Positions 1-7,582 of a stretch of 22,775 nt of DNA are shown here, piece after piece. Under the pieces are notes generated by a model. The model searched no databases. It saw only the letters and a list, made by a program, of their open reading frames with translations, and had not been told where the DNA came from. Every line of letters starts with the position of its first letter. Positions within the stretch are counted from its first letter, which is position 1. The position numbers and the translations under genes are program-made. Origin of the DNA: an uncultured Clostridia bacterium (lineage in GTDB: Bacteria; Bacillota; Clostridia; TANB77; CAG-465); assembly GCA_934162655.1 (NCBI GenBank), contig CAKPJL010000020.1, positions 1 through 22,775 on the forward strand. The letters are read 5' to 3'.

Positions 1-250
1 AAAAAACTGTATCGCACTGTTTTAGTCTCAATTCCAAAGTTTTTTGATAATTACCGGCTATAATACATTTTTCTTGGGAAAATATTTTATTAAATTTTTC
101 TTCTAATTCATCTTTTGAAATATGTGTACCATCTTCATTGTGATATTACATATCAATATGATATAATGGTACATTTACAATAACTCTTAATTTTTTTGAA
201 AAAACAGTCTTCCATGCTCCCGGACTTCCTATAACAATTATCTTCTTCAT
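1..250 (-). pseudogene. Broken P-loop nucleotide kinase (FlaR/adenylate-kinase-like), 3' end beyond the window
   Basis: The frame starting at the ATG at 250-248 begins MKKIIVIGSPGAWKTVFSKKL and continues in the same frame past a TAA at 148-146 into EDGTHISKDELEEKF and CIIAGNYQKTLE. That is the layout of the small 'topology modulation'/adenylate-kinase-like P-loop proteins, which normally have GSPGSGKST followed by HLD. Two lesions are visible: the Walker A glycine before the lysine is tryptophan (GAWKT), and the TAA interrupts the frame at codon 35. A good ribosome-binding site (AGAGGTAAAAC) still precedes the ATG, so decay looks recent. It is the last visible gene of the minus-strand operon that starts near 3290. 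The family assignment is an inference from the motif pattern; the nonsense codon and the Trp are seen directly. Confidence 0.75.
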
Positions 251-278
251 GTTTTACCTCTACAATAATATTACAATT

Positions 279-1262
279 CTAGTTTTCATTTATAGAATTA
301 ATCAACTCACACATTCTTGGTATTTTTTTAAAATAGTTAATTATTTCATTCAAGCTAGGAGTTACAGATTCTTTACCAATTCTAATTTCTTCCTCATTAT
401 TACTATGGATTTTCAATGCTCTTTTTAAGCTGTATTCTAACCAATTACACTCATCAATTATAGCAGCACATGCCAATTTTTTAACATCGCTATCAAGCTT
501 TATATATTTTTTATACTCACTATAAAATGCTATAAACTTATCTTCTTGTATATCTGCAGTTAAAAACCATGCACTATTAAAAAAATCTAAATAGGGATTT
601 CCTACTCTTGCCGTTTCAAAATCAATTATAAATGGTTCATTATCTAGCCACAATATATTTTTTCTATTTAAATCTTTATGCACATATGATTGCACACTAC
701 TAACATTTTGATAACTAGAATATACTAGTCTATATATTTTTTCAAGTTTGGTATAATTTTTCTTAAAAAACAAACACCATTCTTCATTACATTTTTTTAA
801 TAATTCATAATATATTTTAAAGTTAATCTTATTGTACTTTACTTTTAAAAAGTCATAATTAACCTTTATGCTATGAAGCATTCCAAGTTCTTTTGCTATC
901 TTTTTAACATCATTAAGCGTAATATCACAAGTTCTTTTTACACACCCACTACACCAGTTATAAACCAGTAAATGTTCCTCTTCTAACTTTTGTATATATT
1001 TATTATTAAATTTAATTGCTGTTACTGAATTTACACCATTTTTATTAGCAATATCTGATATATGTTCTGAAAATTCAATTTTTTCTAGTAATTCATTATC
1101 TTTTTTTATATTATCTTTATTTATAATTTTTACAGCATAGCTTCCTTTACTGGTGTTCATTTTGAAAAGTTTATTTGTTATTCCTACTTTAATTTCTTCT
1201 ATATTATTTAATTCACCTAAATCTAATAATTTGCATAATTTTTCAAATATATTTTCTAACAT
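279..1262 (-). CDS. APH/choline-kinase-family phosphotransferase
   Basis: This 327-residue protein has the aminoglycoside-phosphotransferase/choline-kinase fold signature. The N-lobe carries YAVKII with the nucleotide-binding lysine near residue 45. The catalytic loop is HKDLNRKN (H195, D197, N202) and the metal-binding motif is IIDFE (D214). The family transfers phosphate from ATP to small hydroxylated substrates such as choline, sugars, amino sugars or antibiotics; the substrate here cannot be told. The ATG at 1262 is preceded by AAAGG and lies 23 bases after the Nudix gene's stop, so the two are probably co-transcribed. Neighbours handle nucleotides and ADP-ribose, so a metabolic or salvage kinase is more likely than an antibiotic resistance enzyme, but this is inference. 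Confidence 0.85.
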   Translation of the reverse strand: MLENIFEKLCKLLDLGELNNIEEIKVGITNKLFKMNTSKGSYAVKIINKDNIKKDNELLEKIEFSEHISDIANKNGVNSVTAIKFNNKYIQKLEEEHLLVYNWCSGCVKRTCDITLNDVKKIAKELGMLHSIKVNYDFLKVKYNKINFKIYYELLKKCNEEWCLFFKKNYTKLEKIYRLVYSSYQNVSSVQSYVHKDLNRKNILWLDNEPFIIDFETARVGNPYLDFFNSAWFLTADIQEDKFIAFYSEYKKYIKLDSDVKKLACAAIIDECNWLEYSLKRALKIHSNNEEEIRIGKESVTPSLNEIINYFKKIPRMCELINSINEN

Positions 1263-1285
1263 AAACTTAACCTTTCAAACTTTAT

Positions 1286-1819
1286 TTATTTTATTATTTT
1301 ATTTCTAAATTCCTTTAACAATTCCATTTGTCTATTAAAACTTTCCTCATCCCACTTACAAAATGTAAAATTTTTATCCCTAGATTTATAGTGGATTTCC
1401 AACTCTTCTATTTTAAAATATTTAACATCATCTACTTCATTTTTTTGTAATTTAAAACTATTTATTTCCTTATCTGTATAAAATATATAACCATATGAAA
1501 AGTAATGGTCACCTTTAAATATTTCTACAACATTAACATTTTCTTTATCTATTTTTAGTCCTATTTCTTCATATACCTCTCTTATAATAGCATCATTTGG
1601 GTCTTCATTACTTTCTACATGCCCACCTGTTTTTGCCCACATACCAGGATTTTTAATTTTATTTAAAGAACGTTTTTGCATTAAAATACTGCCGTCCTTT
1701 TTGTTCATTATATAGCAAGAAACATGTCTATGCCATAAATTCATATCATGAACTTCTTTTCTTGTTAGGCAATATCCTAAAAAGATATTATTTTCGTCAA
1801 AGACATCTATTAATTCCAT
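1286..1819 (-). CDS. Nudix hydrolase (YfcD/IDI-like group)
   Basis: A complete Nudix box runs over residues 66-88 of the 177-residue protein: G, five residues, E, seven residues (EDPNDAII region), then REVYEEIGL. This matches the GX5EX7REUXEEXGU consensus, so the Mg-binding glutamates are intact. The N-terminus (MELIDVFDENN, then QKRS and NPGMW) resembles the YfcD group of Nudix proteins that look like isopentenyl-diphosphate isomerases. An in-frame ATG lies further up at 1846, but the ATG at 1819 is preferred: AGAGGTG sits at ideal spacing before it, and the longer form would overlap the preceding gene. The family cleaves nucleoside diphosphates linked to another group; the substrate is unknown. 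Its operon partners suggest nucleotide or ADP-ribose clean-up. Confidence 0.9.
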   Translation of the reverse strand: MELIDVFDENNIFLGYCLTRKEVHDMNLWHRHVSCYIMNKKDGSILMQKRSLNKIKNPGMWAKTGGHVESNEDPNDAIIREVYEEIGLKIDKENVNVVEIFKGDHYFSYGYIFYTDKEINSFKLQKNEVDDVKYFKIEELEIHYKSRDKNFTFCKWDEESFNRQMELLKEFRNKIIK

Positions 1820-1838
1820 AATTTTTAACACCTCTAAA

Positions 1839-2438
1839 CTATACATTACTTAAAATAAATGAAATCACATCATCTTCAGTTTGTGATATACTTTCCTTAT
1901 CTTCTTGAGTCATATCGGTAAAATACTTATTTAGTTTTTTATTAACAGATATACTGTTTAATGGATAGCCAATATTTATAACTAAAGAAGGTTCTTTTAC
2001 TAAGTAAAAATCTTCTTTTGACCAAGTATATGTATGTTCTACACCATCTTTAATTAATGCCATTGCATATACCCATTTAGCAGTTAACTTTCCATTTTCT
2101 CCATACATCTTTACTAAATTGGTGTAATGCTCTATCATCTCATTATCACTTAACCTTTTACCATTTACTCTTCTTACAAACATACCTGGTTGCTTATCAA
2201 GAGGAATTCCTTCAATATATAAATTATCGTCCATTGCAATAGTAGTAATATGTGTAAGGTTATAATATGCCCTTGCTTTTATTTTGGCGTTTTCTACTGC
2301 ATCTTTTCCATTTTCATCTACATCTATGTTAATATTTAAATCTTTTGGCGTTAAAATATTGACATTATTTTTATTAAGTCCTGCCTCAAATCTTTTAATC
2401 TTTGAAGTATTAGATGTTGCAAATAATATTTCTTTCAT
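1839..2438 (-). CDS. Divergent HAM1/RdgB-like non-canonical NTP pyrophosphatase
   Basis: The start MKEILFATSNTSKIKRFEAG has the SNxxK motif (K13) of the HAM1/RdgB/ITPase family, followed by ENAKIKARAYY and AMDDNLYIEG (D70-D71), matching the family's ENAxxKAxxx and DDSGL segments. Canonical members hydrolyse dITP, ITP and XTP to monophosphates and keep hypoxanthine and xanthine out of DNA and RNA. Here the C-terminal FGYDP motif is replaced by INIGYPLNSISV, and the SHR motif after MTQEDKESIS is replaced by QTE. It therefore belongs to a divergent subgroup whose base specificity may differ. The length of 199 residues is normal. AAGGAGG precedes the ATG, and the gene sits 29 bases after the glycohydrolase. 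Pyrophosphatase activity is likely; the substrate is uncertain. Confidence 0.8.
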   Translation of the reverse strand: MKEILFATSNTSKIKRFEAGLNKNNVNILTPKDLNINIDVDENGKDAVENAKIKARAYYNLTHITTIAMDDNLYIEGIPLDKQPGMFVRRVNGKRLSDNEMIEHYTNLVKMYGENGKLTAKWVYAMALIKDGVEHTYTWSKEDFYLVKEPSLVINIGYPLNSISVNKKLNKYFTDMTQEDKESISQTEDDVISFILSNV

Positions 2439-2467
2439 ACTTTTCCTCCTTATAATTTTACATTAAT

Positions 2468-3247
2468 TTATCTTAATATTTCTCTATCATATTCCTTATC
2501 TATTATCTTTGCAAATTCTTTTGGAATATAGCATCTTGCTTTATTTATAAGTTCTTTATCTACTCCATATAAAGCCTCTGCAATTGAGCCTGTTATACAT
2601 GCATTCGTATCAGTATCGCCACCCAAAGACAATATTTTTAATATGCTTTCATTAAAACTATTGCTAGAAAATGCACAATATATACAATTGTCAAATGTTT
2701 CATTACATGTGGTATTAAATTTAACAAATTCTCTTTTTACAAGTTTTATATCTAGTTTTTTTAAAATTTCTTCTTTGCTCATACCATTTTTAGCATAAAA
2801 TATTATTAATGCGACTAAAGTAGAATAGACTATTGCTTCTTTTGAATTGTGAGAAGGCAATGTTGCAAGCATTGCATTTTTCTTTACTTCTTTTTCGGAT
2901 ATACTAAAAATTCCTACTGGAGATATTCTCATCATAGCACCATTTCCAACACTTCTTCCCTGCTCACTTGAATTTAACCACTTTGCAAATCCAGGAGAAA
3001 AACTAGACTTAAAATATGGTTCAAACTTAGGTTTATAATTTAAATACTCTAGCCCATATTTTCTTAGCCATTTTTCATAATTTTTGTCTGTCTGAATTGC
3101 CTTTGCAATTGCAACTGTAAGAATTGTATCATCACTAAAAAATGCATTTTGTGGTATTATTTCTTTTGTATTAATACTTTTTATATTTTTTATTTGATCA
3201 AATTCATAGACTGATCCTGCTAAATCTCCTATAATTGCTCCCCACAT
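2468..3247 (-). CDS. ADP-ribosylglycohydrolase (DraG/ARH family)
   Basis: The 259-residue protein opens with MWGAIIGDLAGSVYEF and carries FFSDDT (residues about 36-41) and SLGGDTDTNA (GGDTDT at about 209-214). These acidic clusters bind the two metal ions in DraG/ARH enzymes, and all are intact. The family removes ADP-ribose from proteins or hydrolyses related N- or O-glycosidic bonds; the target here is unknown and no ADP-ribosyltransferase gene is in view. The ATG at 3247 is chosen over an upstream TTG because AAAGGTG lies eight bases before it and the family signature begins right after it. It is the first gene of the operon, behind the promoter at 3292-3320. Confidence 0.88.
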   Translation of the reverse strand: MWGAIIGDLAGSVYEFDQIKNIKSINTKEIIPQNAFFSDDTILTVAIAKAIQTDKNYEKWLRKYGLEYLNYKPKFEPYFKSSFSPGFAKWLNSSEQGRSVGNGAMMRISPVGIFSISEKEVKKNAMLATLPSHNSKEAIVYSTLVALIIFYAKNGMSKEEILKKLDIKLVKREFVKFNTTCNETFDNCIYCAFSSNSFNESILKILSLGGDTDTNACITGSIAEALYGVDKELINKARCYIPKEFAKIIDKEYDREILR

Positions 3248-3291
3248 ACAAAATTCACCTTTCAAAAAAATTTCTATTAATATTTACTTAT

Positions 3292-3320
3292 ATAATATCA
3301 TACAGCACAAACTTTTACAA
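3292..3320 (-). promoter_or_regulatory. Promoter of the glycohydrolase-HAM1-Nudix operon
   Basis: On the minus strand a -35 TTGTAA (3315-3320) is followed after 17 bases by a -10 TATTAT (3292-3297), about 45 bases before the first gene. It lies directly behind the rplS terminator, which fits the start of a new transcription unit. Confidence 0.6.
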
Positions 3321-3321
3321 T

Positions 3322-3364
3322 AAAAAATAGGCATAATGCTTTAATAAAGCATCACACCTATTTT
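3322..3364 (-). terminator. Terminator after rplS
   Basis: Five bases past the rplS stop, the minus strand forms a long hairpin: AAATAGG pairs with CCTATTT and ATGCTTT with AAAGCAT, separated by a TGTG/TATG bulge. A run of T follows. It ends the ribosome-maturation operon. Confidence 0.85.
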
Positions 3365-3368
3365 ACTA

Positions 3369-3713
3369 CTAATCCATTTTTTCTTTTGTCTTAGCAGCTT
3401 TACCAACTCTATCTCTTAAATAATAAAGTTTAGCACGTCTTACATCACCATTTCTAGTTACTTCAATTTTTTCTATTTTTGGTGAATTAACTGGGAATGT
3501 TCTTTCAACACCTACACCGTTAGATATTTTTCTAACTGTGAATGTTTCATTAAGACCAGCATTTTGACGTTTGATTACAGTACCAGTAAATACTTGAATT
3601 CTTTCTCTGTTTCCTTCTTTAATTTTAACTGATACATTTACTGTATCACCAACATTAAATTTGTCAACATTTTCTTTTTTATATTCGTTTTCAATAGCTT
3701 TTATAATGTCCAT
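3369..3713 (-). CDS. rplS: 50S ribosomal protein L19
   Basis: The 114-residue product matches L19 throughout: GDTVNVSVKIKEGNRERIQ, FTGTVIKR, GVGVERTFPVNSPKI and RRAKLYYLRDR are family landmarks. L19 sits at the 30S-50S interface of the ribosome. The ATG lies directly after the trmD stop, and AAAAGGAGGG inside the end of trmD serves as its ribosome-binding site, so the two are translationally linked. It is the last gene of the operon, followed by a terminator. Confidence 0.98.
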   Translation of the reverse strand: MDIIKAIENEYKKENVDKFNVGDTVNVSVKIKEGNRERIQVFTGTVIKRQNAGLNETFTVRKISNGVGVERTFPVNSPKIEKIEVTRNGDVRRAKLYYLRDRVGKAAKTKEKMD

Positions 3714-4421
3714 TTAATTTCCCTCCTTTTCATATTTTTGATATAAATCAGGTCTATATTTTTTAGTAATTTTTATAGCTTCCTGTTTTCTATACTCTTC
3801 AATTTTTTTATGATTACCAGACTTTAAAATATCTGGAACCATCATACCACAAAAGTCGTCTGGTTTTGTATATTGAGGATACTCAAGTAAGTTTGATGTA
3901 TGTGACTCTTCAAGTAATGATTCTTCATCAATTGCACCTTTTATGAGTCTTATAACACTATCCATTAAAACTTGTGATGCAAGTTCACCACCAGTTAATA
4001 CATAGTCACCAATAGATATTTCTAAAATATTATATTTTACTATAATTCTCTCATCTATTCCTTCATAATGACCGCATAAAAGTATATAATTACAATTTGA
4101 ACTGGCAATACTGCTTGCTAACTTATAGTTTAACAATTTACCTCTTGGAGATAAGTATATAATTTTAATTTCTTTTTCATCTCCTAGAAGTTTTTTAGCC
4201 TCTTTTATTGCAAAATCAAGTGGCACTGGTGATATAACCATTCCAGCACCCCCACCATAAGGTGGAAAATCTACTCTTCTATGTTTATCTAAAGAAAAAT
4301 TTCTAAAATTTATTACTTTTATATCACATAGATTTTTACTTATTGCTCTTCCAATAACACCGGTTTTTATAAACTCTAAAAACATGTTATCAAAAAGTGT
4401 TAGTACAACAAATTTTATCAT
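3714..4421 (-). CDS. trmD: tRNA (guanine37-N1)-methyltransferase TrmD
   Basis: This is a SPOUT methyltransferase that puts the methyl group on G37 of tRNAs reading CNN codons, which prevents +1 frameshifting. Family landmarks present include PYGGGAGMV, IYLSPRGK, LLCGHYEGIDERI and ISIGDYVLTGGELA, the last two forming the SAM-binding trefoil knot. At 235 residues the length is typical. The start codon overlaps the rimM stop (ATGA at 4418-4421), which implies translational coupling. Confidence 0.98.
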   Translation of the reverse strand: MIKFVVLTLFDNMFLEFIKTGVIGRAISKNLCDIKVINFRNFSLDKHRRVDFPPYGGGAGMVISPVPLDFAIKEAKKLLGDEKEIKIIYLSPRGKLLNYKLASSIASSNCNYILLCGHYEGIDERIIVKYNILEISIGDYVLTGGELASQVLMDSVIRLIKGAIDEESLLEESHTSNLLEYPQYTKPDDFCGMMVPDILKSGNHKKIEEYRKQEAIKITKKYRPDLYQKYEKEGN

Positions 4422-4912
4422 ATTAACCCTTTCATTACTTTAACATATATTTTTTTATTTAAGATGTCTACTTTGCTTACTACTTCCTTTATTGCAGGAA
4501 GGTAGATATTTCCATTATTAGTTGTAATTTCATATACATCACTAGATGGATATTTTATAACATCTTTTAAAGTTCCAATACATATGTCATTTTGGTCAAT
4601 TACATCAAGTCCTATTAAATCTTCAATATAATATGAATTTTCATCTAATTTTTTCAAATCTAATCTATCAACATAGACATCAAAAGTTTTTAGCAAATAA
4701 GCTTCTTCTCGTGTACTTACTCCATCTAAAAGGGCAAGAACCATATTTTTATGACTTCTTAACTTAATTACCTTGAAACATTTTTTATTTTGCCCTATGT
4801 AAAATTTTTTATATTTGCAAAAATTAGAAATATCATCGGTATATGGATATATAGAAAGTTCACCTTTTATTCCGTGAATATTTGCAACATTACCGACTTT
4901 GATAAACTCCAT
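4418..4912 (-). CDS. rimM: 16S rRNA processing protein RimM
   Basis: The 164-residue protein begins with the RimM signature VGNVANIHGIKGELSIYPYTD and has the C-terminal PRC-barrel region (YYIEDLIGLDV, then YLPAIKEVVSKVD). RimM binds S19 and helps mature the 30S head. The start lies one base after the khpA stop, with GAGGAGATAAAATAGT as its ribosome-binding region, and the gene overlaps trmD by four bases, the standard operon arrangement. Confidence 0.96.
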   Translation of the reverse strand: MEFIKVGNVANIHGIKGELSIYPYTDDISNFCKYKKFYIGQNKKCFKVIKLRSHKNMVLALLDGVSTREEAYLLKTFDVYVDRLDLKKLDENSYYIEDLIGLDVIDQNDICIGTLKDVIKYPSSDVYEITTNNGNIYLPAIKEVVSKVDILNKKIYVKVMKGLI

Positions 4913-4913
4913 A

Positions 4914-5153
4914 CTATTTTATCTCCTCAACGTCAACACTAACTTTTTGTTTGTTTTTCATTGCATAAGCATATATGATTTCTCTAATTGATTTTATAAT
5001 TCTTCCTTCTTTACCAATTATTCTTCCCATATCCTCTTTTGCAACATGCAATTTTAGCACTAATTTTTCATCAGTATTAATTTCTTCAACGCTTACTAAG
5101 TCTTTTTGTTCTACAAGGTTTTTAACAATGTACTCTAATAAATCTTTATACAT
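4914..5153 (-). CDS. khpA: KH-domain RNA-binding protein KhpA (YlqC)
   Basis: This is a single type II KH domain of 79 residues. The GxxG RNA-contact loop is seen as IIGKEGRIIKSIREII. KhpA pairs with KhpB/EloR in many Bacillota and binds many RNAs; it affects cell elongation and division in streptococci. It lies between rpsP and rimM, its conserved position, and AAGGAGGAAAATAA precedes the ATG. Confidence 0.95.
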   Translation of the reverse strand: MYKDLLEYIVKNLVEQKDLVSVEEINTDEKLVLKLHVAKEDMGRIIGKEGRIIKSIREIIYAYAMKNKQKVSVDVEEIK

Positions 5154-5165
5154 TTATTTTCCTCC

Positions 5166-5408
5166 TTAAATCTCTACGCCAGCTTTTTTAATTAATGCAA
5201 GTGCAGTATCTGTTGGTTTTGCACCCTTTTTAATCCATTCTTGTACTTTATCTTTATCAATATCTAGCACTACTGGTTCAACCATTGGATTATATACACC
5301 AACTTTTTCTATAAATCTTCCATCAGCTGGATATCTAGAATCTGCTACAACCATTGTGTAGTATGGGCTTTTTTTAGCACCATCTCTTCTTAATCTAATT
5401 TTTACCAT
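5166..5408 (-). CDS. rpsP: 30S ribosomal protein S16
   Basis: The protein is 80 residues and starts MVKIRLRRDGAKKSPYY, followed by VVADSRYPADGRFIEKVGVYNP, the S16 signature. S16 stabilises the 30S body during assembly. AAGGAGGTGAC lies rather far upstream of the ATG (13 bases between GGAGG and ATG), but no better start exists because the family begins exactly at this methionine. It sits between ffh and khpA. Confidence 0.98.
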   Translation of the reverse strand: MVKIRLRRDGAKKSPYYTMVVADSRYPADGRFIEKVGVYNPMVEPVVLDIDKDKVQEWIKKGAKPTDTALALIKKAGVEI

Positions 5409-5475
5409 AACCTATAAGTCACCTCCTTAAAATCCATAATTATTTATATTTACTTATTTAAAAGTTACATACTAT

Positions 5476-6801
5476 TTATTTCATATTTGGCAATTTAAAT
5501 TTATTTAAGCCTTTTTGATTCATCATCTGTTTCATCATTTTTTGCATTTGTTCAAATTGGTTCATAAATCTATTAATGTCTGACACTTCATTTCCACTAC
5601 CACGAGCTATTCTTATTCTTCTTGAAGCATTAAGAATTTTAGGATTTCTTCTTTCTTGAGGTGTCATTGAAGTAACAATTGCATTTATTTTATCAATTTT
5701 TGACTCATCAATTTCTGCATCTCTTACTTCTTTTGGTACACCCGGTAACATTTGTAGTATTTGTTTAAAAGATCCCATCTTTCTAATTTTCTTCATCTGA
5801 TCTAAATAGTCATCTAATGTAAATTCAGACTTTCTTATTTTCTTTTCAAGTTCTACTGCTTGTGCTTCATCGTAAGCTTCTTCTGCTTTATCAATTATTG
5901 ATAATACATCACCCATACCCAAAATACGTGAAGCCACTCTATCTGGATGAAAGATTTCAAGTTCTGACAGTTTTTCACCAACAGATGCAAATTTAATTGG
6001 TTTTTTAGTTATTTGCTTTACTGAAAGAGCTGCACCACCACGAGTGTCTGAATCCATCTTTGACATTGCAATAGAATCTATTCCTAACTTATCATTAAAA
6101 CTCGATGCTACATTTACTGCTTCTTGTCCTGTCATTGCATCTACTACAAGCATAATTTCATGTGGATGGATCGCATTTTTTAAATCAACTAGTTCTTGCA
6201 TTAATCTCTCATCTATTTGAAGACGTCCGGCTGTATCTATTATAACCACATCACAAAGTTTTGATTGTGCTTTTTTTAGTCCATTTTTGGCAATAGATAC
6301 AACATCTTTTGAGTCCTCTTCTGAATATACATCAATATTTAAACTCTTACCAATAGTTTGTAACTGTTTAATTGCAGCAGGTCTGTAAACATCACAAGCT
6401 ACCATAAGTGGCTTTTTATTTTCTTTTCTTAAATAATTTGCAAGTTTTCCACAAAGAGTAGTTTTACCACTACCTTGAAGACCTACAAGCATTATTATAG
6501 TTGGCGGGTTATTTGTAAAATTAATCTTTGAAGTAGTATCACCTAAAAGACTAATTAACTCATCTTTTACTATTTTTACTACTTGTTGTCCAGGTGTTAA
6601 GCTATCTAGTACATTTGCCCCAAGTGCTTTTTCTTCCACATTTTTAACAAATTCTTTAACTACTAAATAGTTTACATCTGCTTCTAGGAGTGCAAGTTTA
6701 ATTTCACGAGTCATTTCTTTTAATGTTTTTTCATTAATTCTAGTTTCACCCTTTATTTTTTTTACAATATTTTGAAGCTTATCTGAAAGACTTTCAAACA
6801 A
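5476..6801 (-). CDS. ffh: Signal recognition particle protein Ffh, TTG start
   Basis: Ffh binds signal peptides and the 4.5S/6S RNA and delivers ribosomes to FtsY at the membrane. Seen in order are the N domain with ALLEADVNYLVVKEF, the GTPase domain with GLQGSGKTT (about 107-115), DTAGRLQIDE and MSKMDSDTRGG, and the methionine-rich M domain ending near FEQMQKMMKQMMNQKG. I choose the TTG at 6801 rather than an upstream GTG at 6816. The protein then starts MFESLSDKLQ, aligning with the usual MAFEGLADRLQ, GAGG is nine bases upstream, and only one base separates it from the ylxM stop instead of a 14-base overlap. The product is 441 residues. Confidence 0.97.
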   Translation of the reverse strand: MFESLSDKLQNIVKKIKGETRINEKTLKEMTREIKLALLEADVNYLVVKEFVKNVEEKALGANVLDSLTPGQQVVKIVKDELISLLGDTTSKINFTNNPPTIIMLVGLQGSGKTTLCGKLANYLRKENKKPLMVACDVYRPAAIKQLQTIGKSLNIDVYSEEDSKDVVSIAKNGLKKAQSKLCDVVIIDTAGRLQIDERLMQELVDLKNAIHPHEIMLVVDAMTGQEAVNVASSFNDKLGIDSIAMSKMDSDTRGGAALSVKQITKKPIKFASVGEKLSELEIFHPDRVASRILGMGDVLSIIDKAEEAYDEAQAVELEKKIRKSEFTLDDYLDQMKKIRKMGSFKQILQMLPGVPKEVRDAEIDESKIDKINAIVTSMTPQERRNPKILNASRRIRIARGSGNEVSDINRFMNQFEQMQKMMKQMMNQKGLNKFKLPNMK

Positions 6802-6802
6802 A

Positions 6803-7123
6803 TTACTCAACCTCACTTATTTTATTTAATATATCTTCACTTACGGTATTTAAGTCGTTCTTATTTTTTAGTATAAAATCCTTTAATGATAACATTTTTC
6901 TTTTTAAGGCTAACATTCCTATATTCTCTTCTAATTTATACAAGTTTTCCTCACTTTTTTTTATGCTATCTCTAACTCCTTGAAAGGAAATATTTTTATT
7001 TTCTGCAATTTCTCTTAAAGATAAATTGTATATATAATATTCCTCAAATATGCTTTGCTGTTTTTGAGTGAGTAACTTACCATATATATCATATAAAAGT
7101 GTAACTTCAATATTTTTATCCAT
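6803..7123 (-). CDS. ylxM: YlxM/p13 family helix-turn-helix protein
   Basis: YlxM-type proteins (about 105-110 residues) are encoded directly before ffh in many Bacillota and are thought to act with the SRP pathway. The helix-turn-helix is visible as LSLREIAENKNISFQGVRDSIKKSE. The ATG at 7123 is chosen because AAAAAGGA lies eight bases before it; the next ATG up (7132) abuts the AGGA, and a TTG at 7144 has no ribosome-binding site. This gives 106 residues starting MDKNIEVTLLYDIYG, as in the family. It is the first gene of the ffh-rplS operon. Confidence 0.92.
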   Translation of the reverse strand: MDKNIEVTLLYDIYGKLLTQKQQSIFEEYYIYNLSLREIAENKNISFQGVRDSIKKSEENLYKLEENIGMLALKRKMLSLKDFILKNKNDLNTVSEDILNKISEVE

Positions 7124-7143
7124 CAAATTCATCCTTTTTTGCA

Positions 7144-7165
7144 AGTAAAGTTAATTTACTTTACT
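7144..7165 (-). promoter_or_regulatory. Perfect inverted repeat abutting the ylxM -10 box
   Basis: AGTAAAGT (7144-7151) and its exact complement ACTTTACT (7158-7165) flank six bases. The repeat ends at the base next to the -10 box and covers the expected start of transcription. It could be a repressor operator or a short 5' stem; nothing else in the window shares its sequence. Confidence 0.4.
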
Positions 7166-7194
7166 ATTATACACTACATATCAAAAAAAGTCAA
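7166..7194 (-). promoter_or_regulatory. Promoter of the ylxM-ffh-rpsP-khpA-rimM-trmD-rplS operon
   Basis: Minus-strand -35 TTGACT (7189-7194) and -10 TATAAT (7166-7171) are separated by exactly 17 bases and lie about 45 bases before the ylxM ATG. No other consensus promoter was seen within the operon. Confidence 0.85.
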
Positions 7195-7204
7195 CTGATT
7201 TTTC

Positions 7205-7241
7205 AAAAAAAAATATCCTAAGAGATAATTCTCTTAGGATA
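7205..7241 (-). terminator. Terminator after the 93-residue basic protein gene
   Basis: TATCCTAAGAG (7214-7224) pairs perfectly with CTCTTAGGATA (7231-7241) around a six-base loop, and the minus strand continues with a long T run. It lies just after the stop of the gene at 7249-7530. Confidence 0.9.
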
Positions 7242-7248
7242 CTAGTTT

Positions 7249-7530
7249 TTATGCAATGTCTTCTACTTCATAGGCGAAAGAATTGAGTCTTTTTCTTAAA
7301 TTTCTTCTCGCCTTAGTTTTGAAGAATCTCTTAGTCTTGGACTTTGTAACGATGAGATCTCCGACCATAGAAAACTTTTTTTCCTTTGGAAGACTATTTT
7401 TCTTTGCAGCCCTTTTACGCTGTACTCTTTTACGCCGCTTCATCTCAAAAAGGTCATTAGCAAGCTCATCTTCAATGAGCTCAAGCTCATCAACCATTTC
7501 ATCAAAATTAAGTAAAACATCTAAAGTCAT
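7249..7530 (-). CDS. Small, highly basic protein of unknown function
   Basis: I do not recognise this 93-residue protein. The N-terminal third is acidic (DEMVDELELIEDELANDLFE), the middle is strongly basic (MKRRKRVQRKRAAKKN and KSKTKRFFKTKARRNLRKRL), and the tail is acidic again (YEVEDIA). There is no signal peptide or membrane segment. Such charge layout suits a nucleic-acid or ribosome-binding protein, which is inference only. The gene stands alone: a perfect consensus promoter before it, GGAGGAATAAGT before the ATG, and a strong terminator behind it, so it is probably well expressed. It lies between carD and the ffh operon. Coding is supported by the complete gene architecture; a shadow frame on the plus strand lacks such signals. 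Confidence 0.8.
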   Translation of the reverse strand: MTLDVLLNFDEMVDELELIEDELANDLFEMKRRKRVQRKRAAKKNSLPKEKKFSMVGDLIVTKSKTKRFFKTKARRNLRKRLNSFAYEVEDIA

Positions 7531-7582
7531 ACTTATTCCTCCAAAAAAATTATTTTTTGTTCCTTTATTTTAGAACAATTAT

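Noticed and set aside
146..148. TAA in the kinase and phosphatase frames as recoded sense codons
   Set aside because: TAA and TGA end many intact genes here in normal positions, and the affected genes carry other lesions, so decay is simpler.
7283..7573. Open frame of 96 codons on the plus strand opposite the basic-protein gene
   Set aside because: It lacks a ribosome-binding site and promoter, while the minus-strand gene has promoter, ribosome-binding site and terminator.
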